This document shows, in pieces, positions 50,773-62,290 of a DNA stretch of 64,000 bases. Positions within the stretch are counted from its first letter, which is position 1. Each line of letters starts with the position of its first letter. The translations under genes and the position numbers were made by a program. Source of the stretch: an uncultured Pelagibacteraceae bacterium (lineage in GTDB: Bacteria; Pseudomonadota; Alphaproteobacteria; Pelagibacterales; Pelagibacteraceae); contig CABXYJ010000002.1 of NCBI GenBank assembly GCA_902516345.1, forward strand, positions 1 through 64,000. The letters run 5' to 3'. Under the pieces are notes generated by a model that was given only the letters and a program-made list of their open reading frames with translations, did not search any database and was not told the DNA's origin.

Positions 50773-51557
50773 TGAAAAAAGGAAAAAAACTTTATGAAGG
50801 AAAAGCTAAGATCATTTATGCTACTCAAGATAAAGGTTTGGTTATTCAATACTTTAAGGATGACGCAACAGCATTTAATAATCAAAAAAAAACAACTATA
50901 GAAGGTAAGGGAGTTTTGAATAATAGAATTTCAGAGCATATTCTCTCGAACTTGTCTCAGATTGGAATTAAAAATCATTTGGTTAAAAGACTAAATATGA
51001 GAGAACAAGTAATCAAATTAGTTGAAATTATTCCTATTGAATTCATTGTAAGAAATGTAGCAACAGGCTCAATTACCAAAAGGTTAGGTATCGAAGATGG
51101 CACGGTTCTAAAAGAACCATTAATTGAATACTGTTTAAAAGACGACAAGCTTGGAGATCCATTAGTTTCAGAGGAACATATTTATACTTTTGAATGGGCG
51201 AACAAGAAAGAAATTGAAAAAGTCAAAAAGATGATTTTAAGAATTAACGATTTTATGATTGGGATGTTTAGAGGAATCGGAATAAAACTAATTGATTTCA
51301 AACTAGAATTTGGCAGACTTAAAATTAGTGGTAAGAATGAAGTTATCCTTGCCGACGAAATAAGCCCTGATACCTGTAGATTATGGGACTCAATTACTGA
51401 TAAAAAATTAGATAAAGACAGATTTAGAAAAGATCTTGGAGATTTAATTCCTGCCTATACCGAAGTTGCAAAAAGATTGGGTATTTTACATGAGCAATCA
51501 AATGTTTCTGCTGTTAATGTAACAAAATTATCATCAGTTAAAAAAAAAGGTAAATGA
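50772..51557 (+). CDS. purC: SAICAR synthetase
   Basis: [49 protein letters not shown]. Confidence 0.97.
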   Translation: MKKGKKLYEGKAKIIYATQDKGLVIQYFKDDATAFNNQKKTTIEGKGVLNNRISEHILSNLSQIGIKNHLVKRLNMREQVIKLVEIIPIEFIVRNVATGSITKRLGIEDGTVLKEPLIEYCLKDDKLGDPLVSEEHIYTFEWANKKEIEKVKKMILRINDFMIGMFRGIGIKLIDFKLEFGRLKISGKNEVILADEISPDTCRLWDSITDKKLDKDRFRKDLGDLIPAYTEVAKRLGILHEQSNVSAVNVTKLSSVKKKGK

Positions 51558-51796
51558 AAGTCTCTGCGATTATAACTCTGAAAAAAGATGTTTTAGATCC
51601 TCAGGGAAAAGTTATAAACCAAACATTAGATGGCATGGGATTTAAAGATATTAATGAAGTTAGACAAGGTAAATACTTTGAAATTGATGTTAAAGAAAAT
51701 GATCCAACAAAAGCTAAAAGAATAGTTGAAGATATGTGTAAAAAACTTTTAGCTAATCTTGTCATTGAAAATTATAAAATTATTGAAATACAATAA
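51554..51796 (+). CDS. purS: FGAM synthase subunit PurS
   Basis: [17 protein letters not shown]; between purC and purQ. Confidence 0.95.
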   Translation: MKVSAIITLKKDVLDPQGKVINQTLDGMGFKDINEVRQGKYFEIDVKENDPTKAKRIVEDMCKKLLANLVIENYKIIEIQ

Positions 51797-51799
51797 TTA

Positions 51800-52483
51800 A
51801 TGAAATCGTCAGTAATAACCTTTCCTGGTTCAAATTGTGATAGAGATATGGACGTTGCTCTAAAGAAATTTGGATTTAATAATAAAATGGTTTGGCATAA
51901 TGATAATGAATTACCAAAAAGCGACTTAGTAGTTTTGCCTGGAGGTTTTTCTTATGGTGATTATTTACGTTGTGGAAGCATGGCCTCAAAATCTAAAATT
52001 ATGCAATCAGTAATAAATTTTGCAAAATCAGGTGGATTAGTATTAGGTATATGTAATGGTTTTCAAATATTAGTTGAAACAGGATTAGTTCCTGGAGTTC
52101 TATTAAGAAATAAATATTTAGAATTTATTTGTAAAAATGTATTTGTTAAATTAGATAATAAAGATAACCCTTATTTTAAGAATATAGATAAAGATATTTT
52201 CGAATTACACATAGCTCATAATGAAGGTAATTATTTTTGTACAGACGATCAACTTAAAGAAATTAAAGATAATAACCAAGTTGCAATTTATTATAGTAAC
52301 AACAAAGGTCAAATAGATGAAATTTCAAACCCAAATGGATCAATTAAAAATATTGCTGGTATTTTTAATAAAGAGAAAAATGTTCTCGGTATGATGCCTC
52401 ACCCCGAAAGAATGATTGATCAATCCTTATCAGGTGAGGATGGATCGATATTTTTTAAAAATTTAATTAAAAATATAAAATAA
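51800..52483 (+). CDS. purQ: FGAM synthase subunit PurQ
   Basis: [45 protein letters not shown]. Confidence 0.97.
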   Translation: MKSSVITFPGSNCDRDMDVALKKFGFNNKMVWHNDNELPKSDLVVLPGGFSYGDYLRCGSMASKSKIMQSVINFAKSGGLVLGICNGFQILVETGLVPGVLLRNKYLEFICKNVFVKLDNKDNPYFKNIDKDIFELHIAHNEGNYFCTDDQLKEIKDNNQVAIYYSNNKGQIDEISNPNGSIKNIAGIFNKEKNVLGMMPHPERMIDQSLSGEDGSIFFKNLIKNIK

Positions 52484-54675
52484 TGTTGGTAAATGAAAAA
52501 ATAGCTATTGAACATGGTCTTAAGACTGATGAATACAAAAAAATTTGTGAACTATTAAAAAGAACACCAAATTTTACAGAGCTTGGAATATTTTCAGCTA
52601 TGTGGAATGAACATTGTTCCTATAAATCATCAAGACTTCATTTAAAAAAATTACCTACTAAAGGTAAAAAAGTCATTCAAGGACCAGGAGAAAATGCAGG
52701 GATTATTGATATAGAGGATGGCGATGCAATAGTATTTAAAATAGAAAGTCATAATCATCCATCTTTTATTGAGCCTTATCAAGGGGCTGCAACAGGTGTT
52801 GGTGGAATAATGCGAGACGTATTCACGATGGGTGCAAGACCTATTGCAAACTTAAATTCAATACATTTTGGATCGACACAACATAAAAAAACAAAAAATT
52901 TATTGAGAGGTGTCGTTCAAGGTATTGGGGGTTATGGTAATTGTATGGGAGTTCCAACGATAGCAGGACAAACATCTTTTGATAGATCGTATAATGGAAA
53001 TATTTTAGTTAATGCTATGACATTGGGTTTAGTTAAAAAAGACAAGATCTTTTACTCTAAAGCTGCAGGTTTAAATAAGCCAGTCATATATGTTGGATCA
53101 AAAACTGGAAGAGACGGAATACATGGAGCAAGTATGGCATCTGCGAGTTTTGATGAAAAAATAGAGGAGAAAAAACCAACAGTGCAAGTAGGTGATCCTT
53201 TTACGGAAAAGCTTCTTTTAGAGGCCTGCTTAGAATTAATGGCAGGTGACTCGATTATTGCAATTCAAGATATGGGTGCAGCTGGTCTTACTTCCTCTAG
53301 TATTGAAATGGCATCAAAAGGAAATTTAGGTATTGAAATTAATTTAGATAAAGTTCCTTGCCGTGAAACAAAAATGACTCCTTATGAAATTATGTTATCT
53401 GAAAGTCAAGAAAGAATGTTAATTATTTTGGAAAACGGTAAAGAAGATTTGGCCAAAAAAATATTTGATAAGTGGAATCTTGATTTTGCTGTAATTGGTA
53501 AGACAACAAATACAAAAAATATTGAATTATACTTTGAAAATAAAGTAGTAGCAAATATTCCAGTCAATACTTTAGTTGAAAATTCTCCTATGTATGATCG
53601 AAAGTGGAAAAAGTCCAAATTACCAAAAAAAAATAAGATTAAAAAAGAAATTTATAATGAAATAAAAATAAAAGATGTTTTAAAAAAGATTTTATCTAAC
53701 CCAAATGTTTGTAGCAAGGAGTGGATTTGGCAGCAATATGATCATACTGTCATGGGCGATACTATTCAAAAACCTGGTGGCGATGCTGGAGTAGTAAGAG
53801 TACATGGTACAAATAAAGCAGTCGCTGCATCTGTAGACTCTTCTGCAGTTTATTGTTGGGCTCATCCGTTGACAGGAGGTAAACAAGTAGTAGTTGAGAG
53901 TTGGAGAAATTTAATTTCAGTTGGGGCAACTCCTATTGCAATAACTAACTGTCTGAACTTTGGGAGTCCAGAGAATGAGGATAACATGGGAGAATTTGTG
54001 GAATGTGTTCAAGGGATTGGTGAAGCAAGTAAATATTTAAATTTTCCAGTAGTGTCTGGTAATGTATCTTTTTATAATCAAACAAAAGAAATCGGAATTA
54101 AACCTACTCCATCTATTGGTGGAGTTGGTCTAATTAAAGATTATAAAAAAATGATCACAATGAATCTTAAAGAAGTAAATAATCTTATTTTGATTATTGG
54201 AAAAACCGAAGGTCACATTGACCAAAGTCTATTTGCTAGAACAATATTAGATGAGAGTAAAGGCCCCCCACCAGAGGTTAATTTATTTAACGAAAAAAAT
54301 AACGGTGAGTCTTTACTAAATCTAATAGATAAAGATCTCGTTAAAAGTGCTCACGATGTATCTTTGGGTGGAATTATAACTGCGATTAGTAAAATGTGTA
54401 TCAAGGGAAACAAAGGTATCAAACTAATGACACCTAAGAATTTGATAAACAAGACCGAGTATTTGTTTGCAGAGGATCAAGGAAGATACATCATAGAAAT
54501 AAACCCTGAAGATTTAAAAGAAGTTTCAAAAATTTTGAGCAAAGACTCAGTACATTACGAGGAATTAGGTGTTATTATAGATAATGAAATGATTATTAAT
54601 GAAAAGACAAAGGTTACAATTGACGAATTAAAATCATATAATAGTAATTGGTTATATAACTATATGGATTCATAA
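52483..54675 (+). CDS. purL: FGAM synthase subunit PurL
   Basis: [33 protein letters not shown]. Confidence 0.97.
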   Translation: MLVNEKIAIEHGLKTDEYKKICELLKRTPNFTELGIFSAMWNEHCSYKSSRLHLKKLPTKGKKVIQGPGENAGIIDIEDGDAIVFKIESHNHPSFIEPYQGAATGVGGIMRDVFTMGARPIANLNSIHFGSTQHKKTKNLLRGVVQGIGGYGNCMGVPTIAGQTSFDRSYNGNILVNAMTLGLVKKDKIFYSKAAGLNKPVIYVGSKTGRDGIHGASMASASFDEKIEEKKPTVQVGDPFTEKLLLEACLELMAGDSIIAIQDMGAAGLTSSSIEMASKGNLGIEINLDKVPCRETKMTPYEIMLSESQERMLIILENGKEDLAKKIFDKWNLDFAVIGKTTNTKNIELYFENKVVANIPVNTLVENSPMYDRKWKKSKLPKKNKIKKEIYNEIKIKDVLKKILSNPNVCSKEWIWQQYDHTVMGDTIQKPGGDAGVVRVHGTNKAVAASVDSSAVYCWAHPLTGGKQVVVESWRNLISVGATPIAITNCLNFGSPENEDNMGEFVECVQGIGEASKYLNFPVVSGNVSFYNQTKEIGIKPTPSIGGVGLIKDYKKMITMNLKEVNNLILIIGKTEGHIDQSLFARTILDESKGPPPEVNLFNEKNNGESLLNLIDKDLVKSAHDVSLGGIITAISKMCIKGNKGIKLMTPKNLINKTEYLFAEDQGRYIIEINPEDLKEVSKILSKDSVHYEELGVIIDNEMIINEKTKVTIDELKSYNSNWLYNYMDS

Positions 54676-54905
54676 TGGCAATGGACTTAAAAGAAATAGA
54701 AAAATTTATAAAAGAGGCAATGCCAGATGCCGCTATTGATATTCAAGATTTAGCCGGTGATGGAAACCATTATTCAGCAACAATAACTTCCTCGTTATTT
54801 GTTGGTAAGAGCAAAATCGAACAACATAAAATGGTGTATAATTCTCTTAAGGGCAGAATGGGCAATGAACTTCATGCTTTAGCAATTAAAACAAAGGAGC
54901 AGTAA
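54675..54905 (+). CDS. bolA: BolA-family protein
   Basis: DLAGDGNHYSATITSSLFVGKSKIEQHKMVYNSL; upstream of grxD. Confidence 0.9.
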   Translation: MAMDLKEIEKFIKEAMPDAAIDIQDLAGDGNHYSATITSSLFVGKSKIEQHKMVYNSLKGRMGNELHALAIKTKEQ

Positions 54906-55237
54906 TGGAAGATAAAACAAGAGATATAATAAAAGATCATATTGATAATAATGAGGTGTGTTTATTCATGAAAGGAACACCTGATGCTCCTCAGTGTGGA
55001 TTCTCAATGGCTGTTACAAATTTGTTAAAAATCTTAGAGGTAAACTTTAAAGCTATTAATGTATTAGAAGATCAATCAATTAGGGAAGGTATCAAAACTT
55101 ATAGTGATTGGCCAACCATACCTCAATTATACATTAAAAAAGAATTTGTGGGTGGATGTGATATAATTAAAGAAATGTATGAGAACGGTGAGCTAAAAAA
55201 AATTTTAGAGACAAAAAATATAAATTTCAAAAAGTAA
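54905..55237 (+). CDS. grxD: Monothiol glutaredoxin Grx4 family
   Basis: LFMKGTPDAPQCGFSMAV, WPTIPQLYIKKEFVGGCDI. Confidence 0.96.
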   Translation: MEDKTRDIIKDHIDNNEVCLFMKGTPDAPQCGFSMAVTNLLKILEVNFKAINVLEDQSIREGIKTYSDWPTIPQLYIKKEFVGGCDIIKEMYENGELKKILETKNINFKK

Positions 55238-55240
55238 TTT

Positions 55241-55507
55241 GTGAAGCAATATATATATAAAGTTATAATTGCATTAATAGCTGTAATTTTAATTTATGAA
55301 TTTACCATCGGCAAAGTAATAAAAAAATACACTGATAAACTTAATTTTATTTCAACAAAAGAAGGTAGAAAAGAGCTTGTTATTACATTAAGAGAAGAAA
55401 TTAAAAGAGGTGTCAAAAAAGAGAGATATCTTTCAAAAGAAGATGCGATACTTTTAAATCAATTTATTGAAAAAATTCGCTCTGAGCTAAGAGAAAGCAA
55501 TAATTAA
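55241..55507 (+). CDS. Hypothetical membrane-anchored protein (GTG start)
   Basis: ORF track; N-terminal TM; follows grxD. Confidence 0.6.
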   Translation: MKQYIYKVIIALIAVILIYEFTIGKVIKKYTDKLNFISTKEGRKELVITLREEIKRGVKKERYLSKEDAILLNQFIEKIRSELRESNN

Positions 55508-57096
55508 TTGCACAACCAAATACTACTTACACTTATATTTTTTTTATAAAAAGTATAATTTAATGTTTCTCTCCAAATTAATTCACAATCTTTTGGGTCA
55601 GATCTTCTTACATTTCTATGTGTCTTATGTGCTATGAATGGTTTTTGCTTCGCACCATCAACTTGAGAATAATTCCCCATGTAACCATTAAAGTCATAAG
55701 GTATTAAAAACTCTTTAATATAGATATCAGAGTAAATATCTATTGATTTTTCTATTTTATTTTCCTCTACATAATTTATAATTTTTTTTGAAATATTCTT
55801 ATTATTCACACCCCAATAATCAATTTCAAAGTTTTTTTCAATATTTTTAAATTTAGCAAAAGAATTCAACCATGAATATTGATAAGGGTTAAGTTTGATA
55901 TTCTCACTTATAAAAAAAATAATCACTAATGACAGCAGAGGAAATATAATTTTTTTTTTAAAAAAATAAAAAATATTCGTAAAAGATGTTATAAAAATAA
56001 GAGGGAAAATAAATAATAAGTGTCTTAATTCATCATAAACTGCAACATCCTTAAGAATAAATAATACAATTATAGTCGGAACACTTATTGTAATAGTGCC
56101 ATAATAGATAGTCACAATATCATCTTTAAAAATTTTACTTTCTACTAAAGGAAACAAGCAGTAACCAATTAATATCAAAATAGGCAGTTTAAAAAACAAC
56201 CATATGAAATAATAATTTGATGGTAAGTTTAATGAGTATAAAAGAGATCCATTCGTCAAGGTACCTATATTTTGTGGATACTTCCCCATCCATTTAATTG
56301 AATTTAAAATTTCTATTGGATTATGCCAAAATATTGGATTTAGTATTATTAAAAATATAAAGAAAGTAAATCCAAAAACACATATATTTTTGTAGTTTTT
56401 TTTTAAAAATGAATAAAAAGAAATTTTTTTTTTTTCTAGAAAAATTAATAAAGATATAAAAAATTGAATAAAAATTAAGGTACCCACAACCCTAATACTT
56501 ATTAAAAAAGCTGTAATTAACGAGAATAAAATTAAATTTCTTATTCCAACATTATTTTCATTGTACAAATTTTCAAAAATCTTAAGTGATAAATATGTTG
56601 TTATTAGCCAAAATGATAAAAATGGAATATCTTTAGGATTAAAATGAGCATGACCAAAAAGGTATGGATATAAAAGATAAATCGAAGTCGATAATAATGA
56701 GATATTTTCATCTTTAGTAATCTTTAACAATATGAGATAAAAAAATACTCCAGATACTGCAAAAGTTAAAAATACTACAAAATGTTTTGAAATTAATAAT
56801 CCACCATAATCGGTAACATTATTTATATTAGCTACGAAATCTTTGATTAAAAATTGAATTGGTTGACTGATTAATTGAAAAGCAACTCCGTGATACCGAT
56901 CCCAATAATCCAAAAAACTTTCATATTTACCTGTGTAAATAAATTCTTTAATTGCAGATAAATTTACCAGCCAATTTTTTTGTTCATGGTATTCGTCGCT
57001 GGTGATGCCTGTTGTAATACTTAGGAATGAACCAACTAAAATATAAACTAAAAATAAAGATGAAATAATAAATTTTTTATTTAAACTTTTATTCAA
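55504..57096 (-). CDS. Polytopic glycosyltransferase family 39-like protein
   Basis: GITSDEYHEQKNW, LYPYLFGHAHFNPKDIPFLSFW. Confidence 0.75.
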   Translation of the reverse strand: MNKSLNKKFIISSLFLVYILVGSFLSITTGITSDEYHEQKNWLVNLSAIKEFIYTGKYESFLDYWDRYHGVAFQLISQPIQFLIKDFVANINNVTDYGGLLISKHFVVFLTFAVSGVFFYLILLKITKDENISLLSTSIYLLYPYLFGHAHFNPKDIPFLSFWLITTYLSLKIFENLYNENNVGIRNLILFSLITAFLISIRVVGTLIFIQFFISLLIFLEKKKISFYSFLKKNYKNICVFGFTFFIFLIILNPIFWHNPIEILNSIKWMGKYPQNIGTLTNGSLLYSLNLPSNYYFIWLFFKLPILILIGYCLFPLVESKIFKDDIVTIYYGTITISVPTIIVLFILKDVAVYDELRHLLFIFPLIFITSFTNIFYFFKKKIIFPLLSLVIIFFISENIKLNPYQYSWLNSFAKFKNIEKNFEIDYWGVNNKNISKKIINYVEENKIEKSIDIYSDIYIKEFLIPYDFNGYMGNYSQVDGAKQKPFIAHKTHRNVRRSDPKDCELIWRETLNYTFYKKNISVSSIWLCN

Positions 57097-57714
57097 TTAT
57101 CTTGAGTAATATTCAATTACTAGGTTGGGCTCCATGACAATCGGATAAGGAACCTCATCAAATTTTGGAATTCTTATGAATTTAAACTTTTTATTTTTTT
57201 GATCTATTTGAATATATTCAGGAATTTCTCTCTCCTTATTAGCTAACGCAATATCTATAATAGCTAATTGTTTAGATTTATCTCTAATCTCTATTGAGTC
57301 TTCTTCTTTAACTAAGTAACTTGAAATATTTACTTTTTTACCATTCACTTTCACATGGCCATGGTTAATTAATTGTCTTGCTGAAAAAATTGTTGTTGAA
57401 AATTTCGCTCTATAGATTACTGAATCTAATCTTCTTTCTAAAAGACCAATTAAGTTTTCTCCAGTATCGCCCTTTAACATTGCAGCCTTTTTATAGATAT
57501 TTCTAAATTGTCGTTCATTCATATTTCCATAATATCCTTTTAATTTTTGTTTTGCTTGCAATTGAATTCCGTAGTCTGATGGTTTTGAGGATTTTGTTTG
57601 GCCATGTTGACCTGGACCATAAGCTCGAGTATTAAAAGGACTTTTTGGACGTCCCCACAAATTTACTTTAAGCCTTCTATCAACTTTGTGTTTAGAGTTT
57701 AATCTTTTAGTCAT
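57097..57714 (-). CDS. rpsD: 30S ribosomal protein S4
   Basis: [33 protein letters not shown]4 domain [16 protein letters not shown]. Confidence 0.98.
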   Translation of the reverse strand: MTKRLNSKHKVDRRLKVNLWGRPKSPFNTRAYGPGQHGQTKSSKPSDYGIQLQAKQKLKGYYGNMNERQFRNIYKKAAMLKGDTGENLIGLLERRLDSVIYRAKFSTTIFSARQLINHGHVKVNGKKVNISSYLVKEEDSIEIRDKSKQLAIIDIALANKEREIPEYIQIDQKNKKFKFIRIPKFDEVPYPIVMEPNLVIEYYSR

Positions 57715-57753
57715 TAATATTGGGTCTTATAAACTTACTCTTAATTTTGTCAA

Positions 57754-58467
57754 TCAACGTTTTTTACCTAAACTTGCAAATACACTAGATAAAATACGAG
57801 TTTCTTTATCTGACAAGTCCATCTTATAAAAAATATTTCTTAAATTTTGTAACATTATTGGTTTTTTTTCTTTAGGTTTAAAAAAATTTATATCTTCTAA
57901 ATTTTTTATACAAAGATTCATCATTAATTTAATTTCTTTTTTTGAAGCAGTTCTAATTTTTTTTGATCTCGAAAATCTTTTCGTTTTGAGCTTAAGAATA
58001 CTAGAAACAATCTGAGCAATAATTATTAAGCTGTGAGATAGATTTAAAGATTTAAATTTGGGGTTGGTAGGAATTTGTAGAGTATAATTTGTATAACTTA
58101 TCTCATTATTAGATAATCCAGAAGCCTCTGACCCAAACAAAAAACCAATTTTTTTTTTAAAATCAATCTTTTTGATCTCATCTAAATCAATATGTTTAAC
58201 ATTTTGATTTCTAAATCTCACGGATGTAGAAATAAGTATATCAAAATTTTCTACTGCTTTTTCAATATTCTTATAAACCTTGCTTTGCTTTATTATATTT
58301 TTTGCGCCTACTGATGTTGCTAAAATTTTATCATTTGGAAAAATAGGTTTTGGATCTATTAAAACAAGTTTTTTAAAATCAAAATTTTTAATTGCTCTTG
58401 CACATGCACCTATATTCTCAGATAATTGAGGTTTATGTAGAATAAATGAAATATTGTTTTTTGACAT
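57754..58467 (-). CDS. TrmJ/SpoU-family RNA methyltransferase
   Basis: LHKPQLSENIGACARAIKNF, GFLFGSEASGLSNNEI, SLNLSHSLIIIAQ. Confidence 0.92.
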   Translation of the reverse strand: MSKNNISFILHKPQLSENIGACARAIKNFDFKKLVLIDPKPIFPNDKILATSVGAKNIIKQSKVYKNIEKAVENFDILISTSVRFRNQNVKHIDLDEIKKIDFKKKIGFLFGSEASGLSNNEISYTNYTLQIPTNPKFKSLNLSHSLIIIAQIVSSILKLKTKRFSRSKKIRTASKKEIKLMMNLCIKNLEDINFFKPKEKKPIMLQNLRNIFYKMDLSDKETRILSSVFASLGKKR

Positions 58468-58517
58468 TTTTATTAATCAAGGCATAGTCCTAATAAGATG
58501 AAATTTATAATTTTCAT

Positions 58518-60119
58518 CTACTTGCTCGCAGGAGCCTTATCTTTAAACAATTTGAAATCAAGACTATCTATTAATGCTTTAAAAGAAGCATCTATTATAT
58601 TTGGAGAAACGCCTATTGTGAACCAATTCTTTCCTTTAGAATCTGTACTCTCAATTGACACTCTAGTGGTTGCTTCGGTTCCAGTATTTAAAATCCTCAC
58701 TTTATAGTCAACAAGTTTTAGATCTTTTAAGTACTCTGAATATTTTACTAATTTAGTAACATTTTTTCTAATTGCATTATCTAAAGCGTGAACTGGGCCA
58801 TTCCCTTCCCCTTCACAAATAATATGTTCTCCATCGACTTCTAATTTAGCTTTTGCTTTAGATATTATTTGATCTCTATCATTTTTTGATACAGAAACAT
58901 CATATTCCTTTATTGAGATATATCTTGGAATTTCTCCCATCACTCTTCTAGCTAATAATTCAAAAGAAGCGTCAGCTCCATCATAGCTATAGCCAATAAA
59001 CTCCCTATCCTTTACTTCCTCAAGTAATCTCTTTACATTGGGATCATTTTCCTCGAAATCAATTCCTATTGTTTTAAGTCTAGATAAAATATTTGATTTT
59101 CCTGATTGATCTGAAACTACTATATTTCTATTATTGCCCACTTGTTCAGGATTAATGTGCTCGTAAGTTTTGGGATCCTTTTGGACTGCAGATACATGCA
59201 AACCTCCTTTGTGAGAAAATGCAGCAGCACCCACATAAGGTAAATGTTTATTAGGTTTTCTATTTAATATTTCATCTAATAATCTCGAACATTGAGTGAT
59301 TTGTTTAATATTTGTTTTCTTTATATTCATCTCATATTTATCTGATAACTCTTTTTTAAGATAAAATGTTGGAATTATTGACATTAAATTAGCATTGCCA
59401 CATCGTTCACCTAAACCATTTATTGTTCCTTGAATTTGTCTAACGCCTGACAAAACAGCTGCAATAGAATTAGCTACTGCATTACCTGTATCATTGTGAG
59501 CGTGTATACCTAAATTTTTGCCTGGAATATGATTTGTTACCTCTTTTACAATTTTAGTAACTTCATGAGGTAGAGTTCCACCATTCGTATCACACAATAC
59601 TATCCATTTAGCTCCATTATCATAAGCAGCTTTTACGCATTTTAATGCATATTTTGGATTTGATTTATATCCGTCAAAAAAATGCTCAGCATCAAACATA
59701 AATTCTTTGTCATTTTCAACAAAATGTCTTGTTGTCTCTCTGATGTTTTTTAAATTTTCCTCATTTGAAATTCCTAATGCAACATCAACATGAAAATCCC
59801 AAGACTTTCCTACCAAACAAACAGACTTTGTATTAGAATTCATAATCGCTGATAAACCAGGGTCATTCTCGGCACTACGTCCAGATTTTTTTGTCATTCC
59901 AAAAGCTGTAAATTTTGAATTTTTTAACTCTAAACCCTTTTGAAAAAATTCTGTATCTGAAGGGTTCGCGCCGGGCCAACCACCCTCAATGTAATCAACA
60001 CCCAAACTATCTAGTGAATGTGCAATTTTAGTTTTTTCATCTATTGAAAAATGCACACCTTGCGTTTGAGCACCATCTCTCAAAGTTGTATCAAATATGT
60101 ATAATCGCTCTTTACTCAT
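58518..60119 (-). CDS. cimA: Citramalate synthase
   Basis: YIFDTTLRDGAQTQGVHFSIDEK, EGGWPGANPSD, GIHAHNDTGNAVANS. Confidence 0.93.
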   Translation of the reverse strand: MSKERLYIFDTTLRDGAQTQGVHFSIDEKTKIAHSLDSLGVDYIEGGWPGANPSDTEFFQKGLELKNSKFTAFGMTKKSGRSAENDPGLSAIMNSNTKSVCLVGKSWDFHVDVALGISNEENLKNIRETTRHFVENDKEFMFDAEHFFDGYKSNPKYALKCVKAAYDNGAKWIVLCDTNGGTLPHEVTKIVKEVTNHIPGKNLGIHAHNDTGNAVANSIAAVLSGVRQIQGTINGLGERCGNANLMSIIPTFYLKKELSDKYEMNIKKTNIKQITQCSRLLDEILNRKPNKHLPYVGAAAFSHKGGLHVSAVQKDPKTYEHINPEQVGNNRNIVVSDQSGKSNILSRLKTIGIDFEENDPNVKRLLEEVKDREFIGYSYDGADASFELLARRVMGEIPRYISIKEYDVSVSKNDRDQIISKAKAKLEVDGEHIICEGEGNGPVHALDNAIRKNVTKLVKYSEYLKDLKLVDYKVRILNTGTEATTRVSIESTDSKGKNWFTIGVSPNIIDASFKALIDSLDFKLFKDKAPASK

Positions 60120-61462
60120 TTAAGTTTCCACAATGTTGTACCATCTTTATCTTCTATTAAAACACCTTTATCTAAAAGTTCATCTCTAATTCTATCGGCT
60201 TCATCATAATCTTTATTTTTTCTTGCTTTATTTCTCAATTCTATTTTAATTTTTATCTCATGTTCGGTAATTGACGCGTTATCATTTTTAAATTTACGCC
60301 AAACTTCAGTGCTTTCATTTAATAAACCAACAAATTTGCATGCAGAAATAAATAATTCCATATCTTGCCCTTTTTTAGCTTTTTCATAAAGATTATGTAA
60401 ATTCGCAATATAGCCAGGGGTATTTAGATCTTGATATAAAGGTTTTAAAATTTCATCAGAAATTTGAATTGTTGTTTTAAAATTTTCAGAATATAATTGA
60501 TACCATTTATCTAAAGTATTTTGACACTCATATAAAAGCTTATCACTCCAGTCTAGAGGTTGTTTATAATGTGCACTCATTAAAGCTAGTCTTAAAACTT
60601 GCCCGCTCATTTTTTTTCTAAAATCTTTTATCTTTAAAATATTTCCTTGAGACTTAGCCATTTTTTCGTTTGACATAGTTATGAAAGCATTATGTACCCA
60701 ATAATTAGCAAAATTTTTTGTTCCGTTTACACATCTTGATTGTGCAATCTCATTTTCGTGGTGAGGAAATATTAAGTCTATACCTCCCCCATGTATATCA
60801 AATTCATCTCCCAAAAATTTTTTTGACATAGCAGAGCATTCTAAATGCCAACCAGGTCTCCCTCTCCCCCATGGAGAGTTCCATGAAGGCTCATCTTCAT
60901 TTGATGGTTTCCACAAAACAAAATCTTCAGAATTTTTTTTATTTTCACTTACTTCAATTCTTGAACCAGCTATCAAATCTGCTAACTTTTTATTTGATAA
61001 TTTTCCATAATCTGAAAACTTCTTAACTTCAAAATAAACATGTTTATTATTTTCGTAGGCAAAACCCTTTTTTAATAGTTCAGTTATCATTTTGATCATA
61101 AGATCTATATGTTCAGTAGCTTTAGGTTGATGACTTGGACTCTCACAATTTAAATAAGAACAATCATCAAAAAAATTTTTAGTTATGTTCTCAGTCAAAT
61201 TCTTGATAGGAATATTTTGCTCCTTAGAAGATTTAATAATCTTGTCATCAATATCTGTAATGTTTCTTACGTAAGTGACTGAAGTAAATTCGTTTTTTAA
61301 AAGTCTAAATAGAATATCAAAAATAACTAAGGGTCTGGCATTTCCAATGTGCGGATCGTCATAGACAGTTGGTCCACAAACATACATTTTAATATTTTTT
61401 TTATCTTTGGGAACAAATTGTTCTTTTTTATTAGTTAAATTATTTGTTAAATAAATATCCAT
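60116..61462 (-). CDS. cysS: Cysteinyl-tRNA synthetase
   Basis: MYVCGPTVYDDPHIGNAR, GGGIDLIFPHHENEIAQS, KMAKSQGN. Confidence 0.98.
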   Translation of the reverse strand: MDIYLTNNLTNKKEQFVPKDKKNIKMYVCGPTVYDDPHIGNARPLVIFDILFRLLKNEFTSVTYVRNITDIDDKIIKSSKEQNIPIKNLTENITKNFFDDCSYLNCESPSHQPKATEHIDLMIKMITELLKKGFAYENNKHVYFEVKKFSDYGKLSNKKLADLIAGSRIEVSENKKNSEDFVLWKPSNEDEPSWNSPWGRGRPGWHLECSAMSKKFLGDEFDIHGGGIDLIFPHHENEIAQSRCVNGTKNFANYWVHNAFITMSNEKMAKSQGNILKIKDFRKKMSGQVLRLALMSAHYKQPLDWSDKLLYECQNTLDKWYQLYSENFKTTIQISDEILKPLYQDLNTPGYIANLHNLYEKAKKGQDMELFISACKFVGLLNESTEVWRKFKNDNASITEHEIKIKIELRNKARKNKDYDEADRIRDELLDKGVLIEDKDGTTLWKLK

Positions 61463-61513
61463 GGTAATAGATCAAGAAATATACCTTATTTTATGATTTG
61501 TTAATCTAATTGA

Positions 61514-62257
61514 TTAACTAGGAATTTTGCATACAGGAATAGGGTCCATTTTATGCAAGTTTTGTTTTCTAATTTTTTCGTATTTAGTTTTATGTGGTGA
61601 GTCGGGATTAATCATTGCATCCTCTAATTCAGTGTAATTAAAACCAAGCTGACCTTCGTCTGTTCTTCCATCATCCCACAGTCCATCTGTAGGAGGGGCA
61701 TCAATAATTTCATTTAATATACCTAATTCTTTTCCTAACTCCCAAACTTCGGTTTTATTACAATCTGCGATTGGAGAAATATCTACACCACCATCTCCAT
61801 ATTTTGTATAAAATCCAACACCAAAATCTTCTACTTTATTTCCTGTACCAACAACAATACCTTTGTTTGCTGCGGCCACTTGATAAAGTGTGGTCATTCT
61901 TAATCTAGCTCTAGAATTAGCAAAACCGTGTTCATTATCAAATTTATTTAATGTTGAAGAAAAAGTCTCAAATAATTTATCTAAACTGATTGTATGAGCC
62001 TCAACATTTTTAAAATTTTTAACTAGCCATTCTTGATGTTTTAAACTTAGGTCATGCTGGTTCTCTATTTGTTTAATTGGCATTGTTAAAACTATAGTTT
62101 TTAAGCCTGTCATTGCACTTAATGTGCTTGAAACAGAAGAATCTATACCACCAGAAATACCTATTACTAAAGATTGCGCTTTTGAGGGCATTTGATCAAC
62201 ATATTTTTTGATCCAATTTGATATATATTTTACTTTTTCTGAAGAATTCATAGTCAA
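61514..62257 (-). CDS. nadE: NH3-dependent NAD+ synthetase
   Basis: VIGISGGIDSSVSS, GTGNKVEDFGVGFYTKYGDGGVDISPI. Confidence 0.96.
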   Translation of the reverse strand: MTMNSSEKVKYISNWIKKYVDQMPSKAQSLVIGISGGIDSSVSSTLSAMTGLKTIVLTMPIKQIENQHDLSLKHQEWLVKNFKNVEAHTISLDKLFETFSSTLNKFDNEHGFANSRARLRMTTLYQVAAANKGIVVGTGNKVEDFGVGFYTKYGDGGVDISPIADCNKTEVWELGKELGILNEIIDAPPTDGLWDDGRTDEGQLGFNYTELEDAMINPDSPHKTKYEKIRKQNLHKMDPIPVCKIPS

Positions 62258-62290
62258 ATATTTAATAATCTTATCACTAATGACAATAGA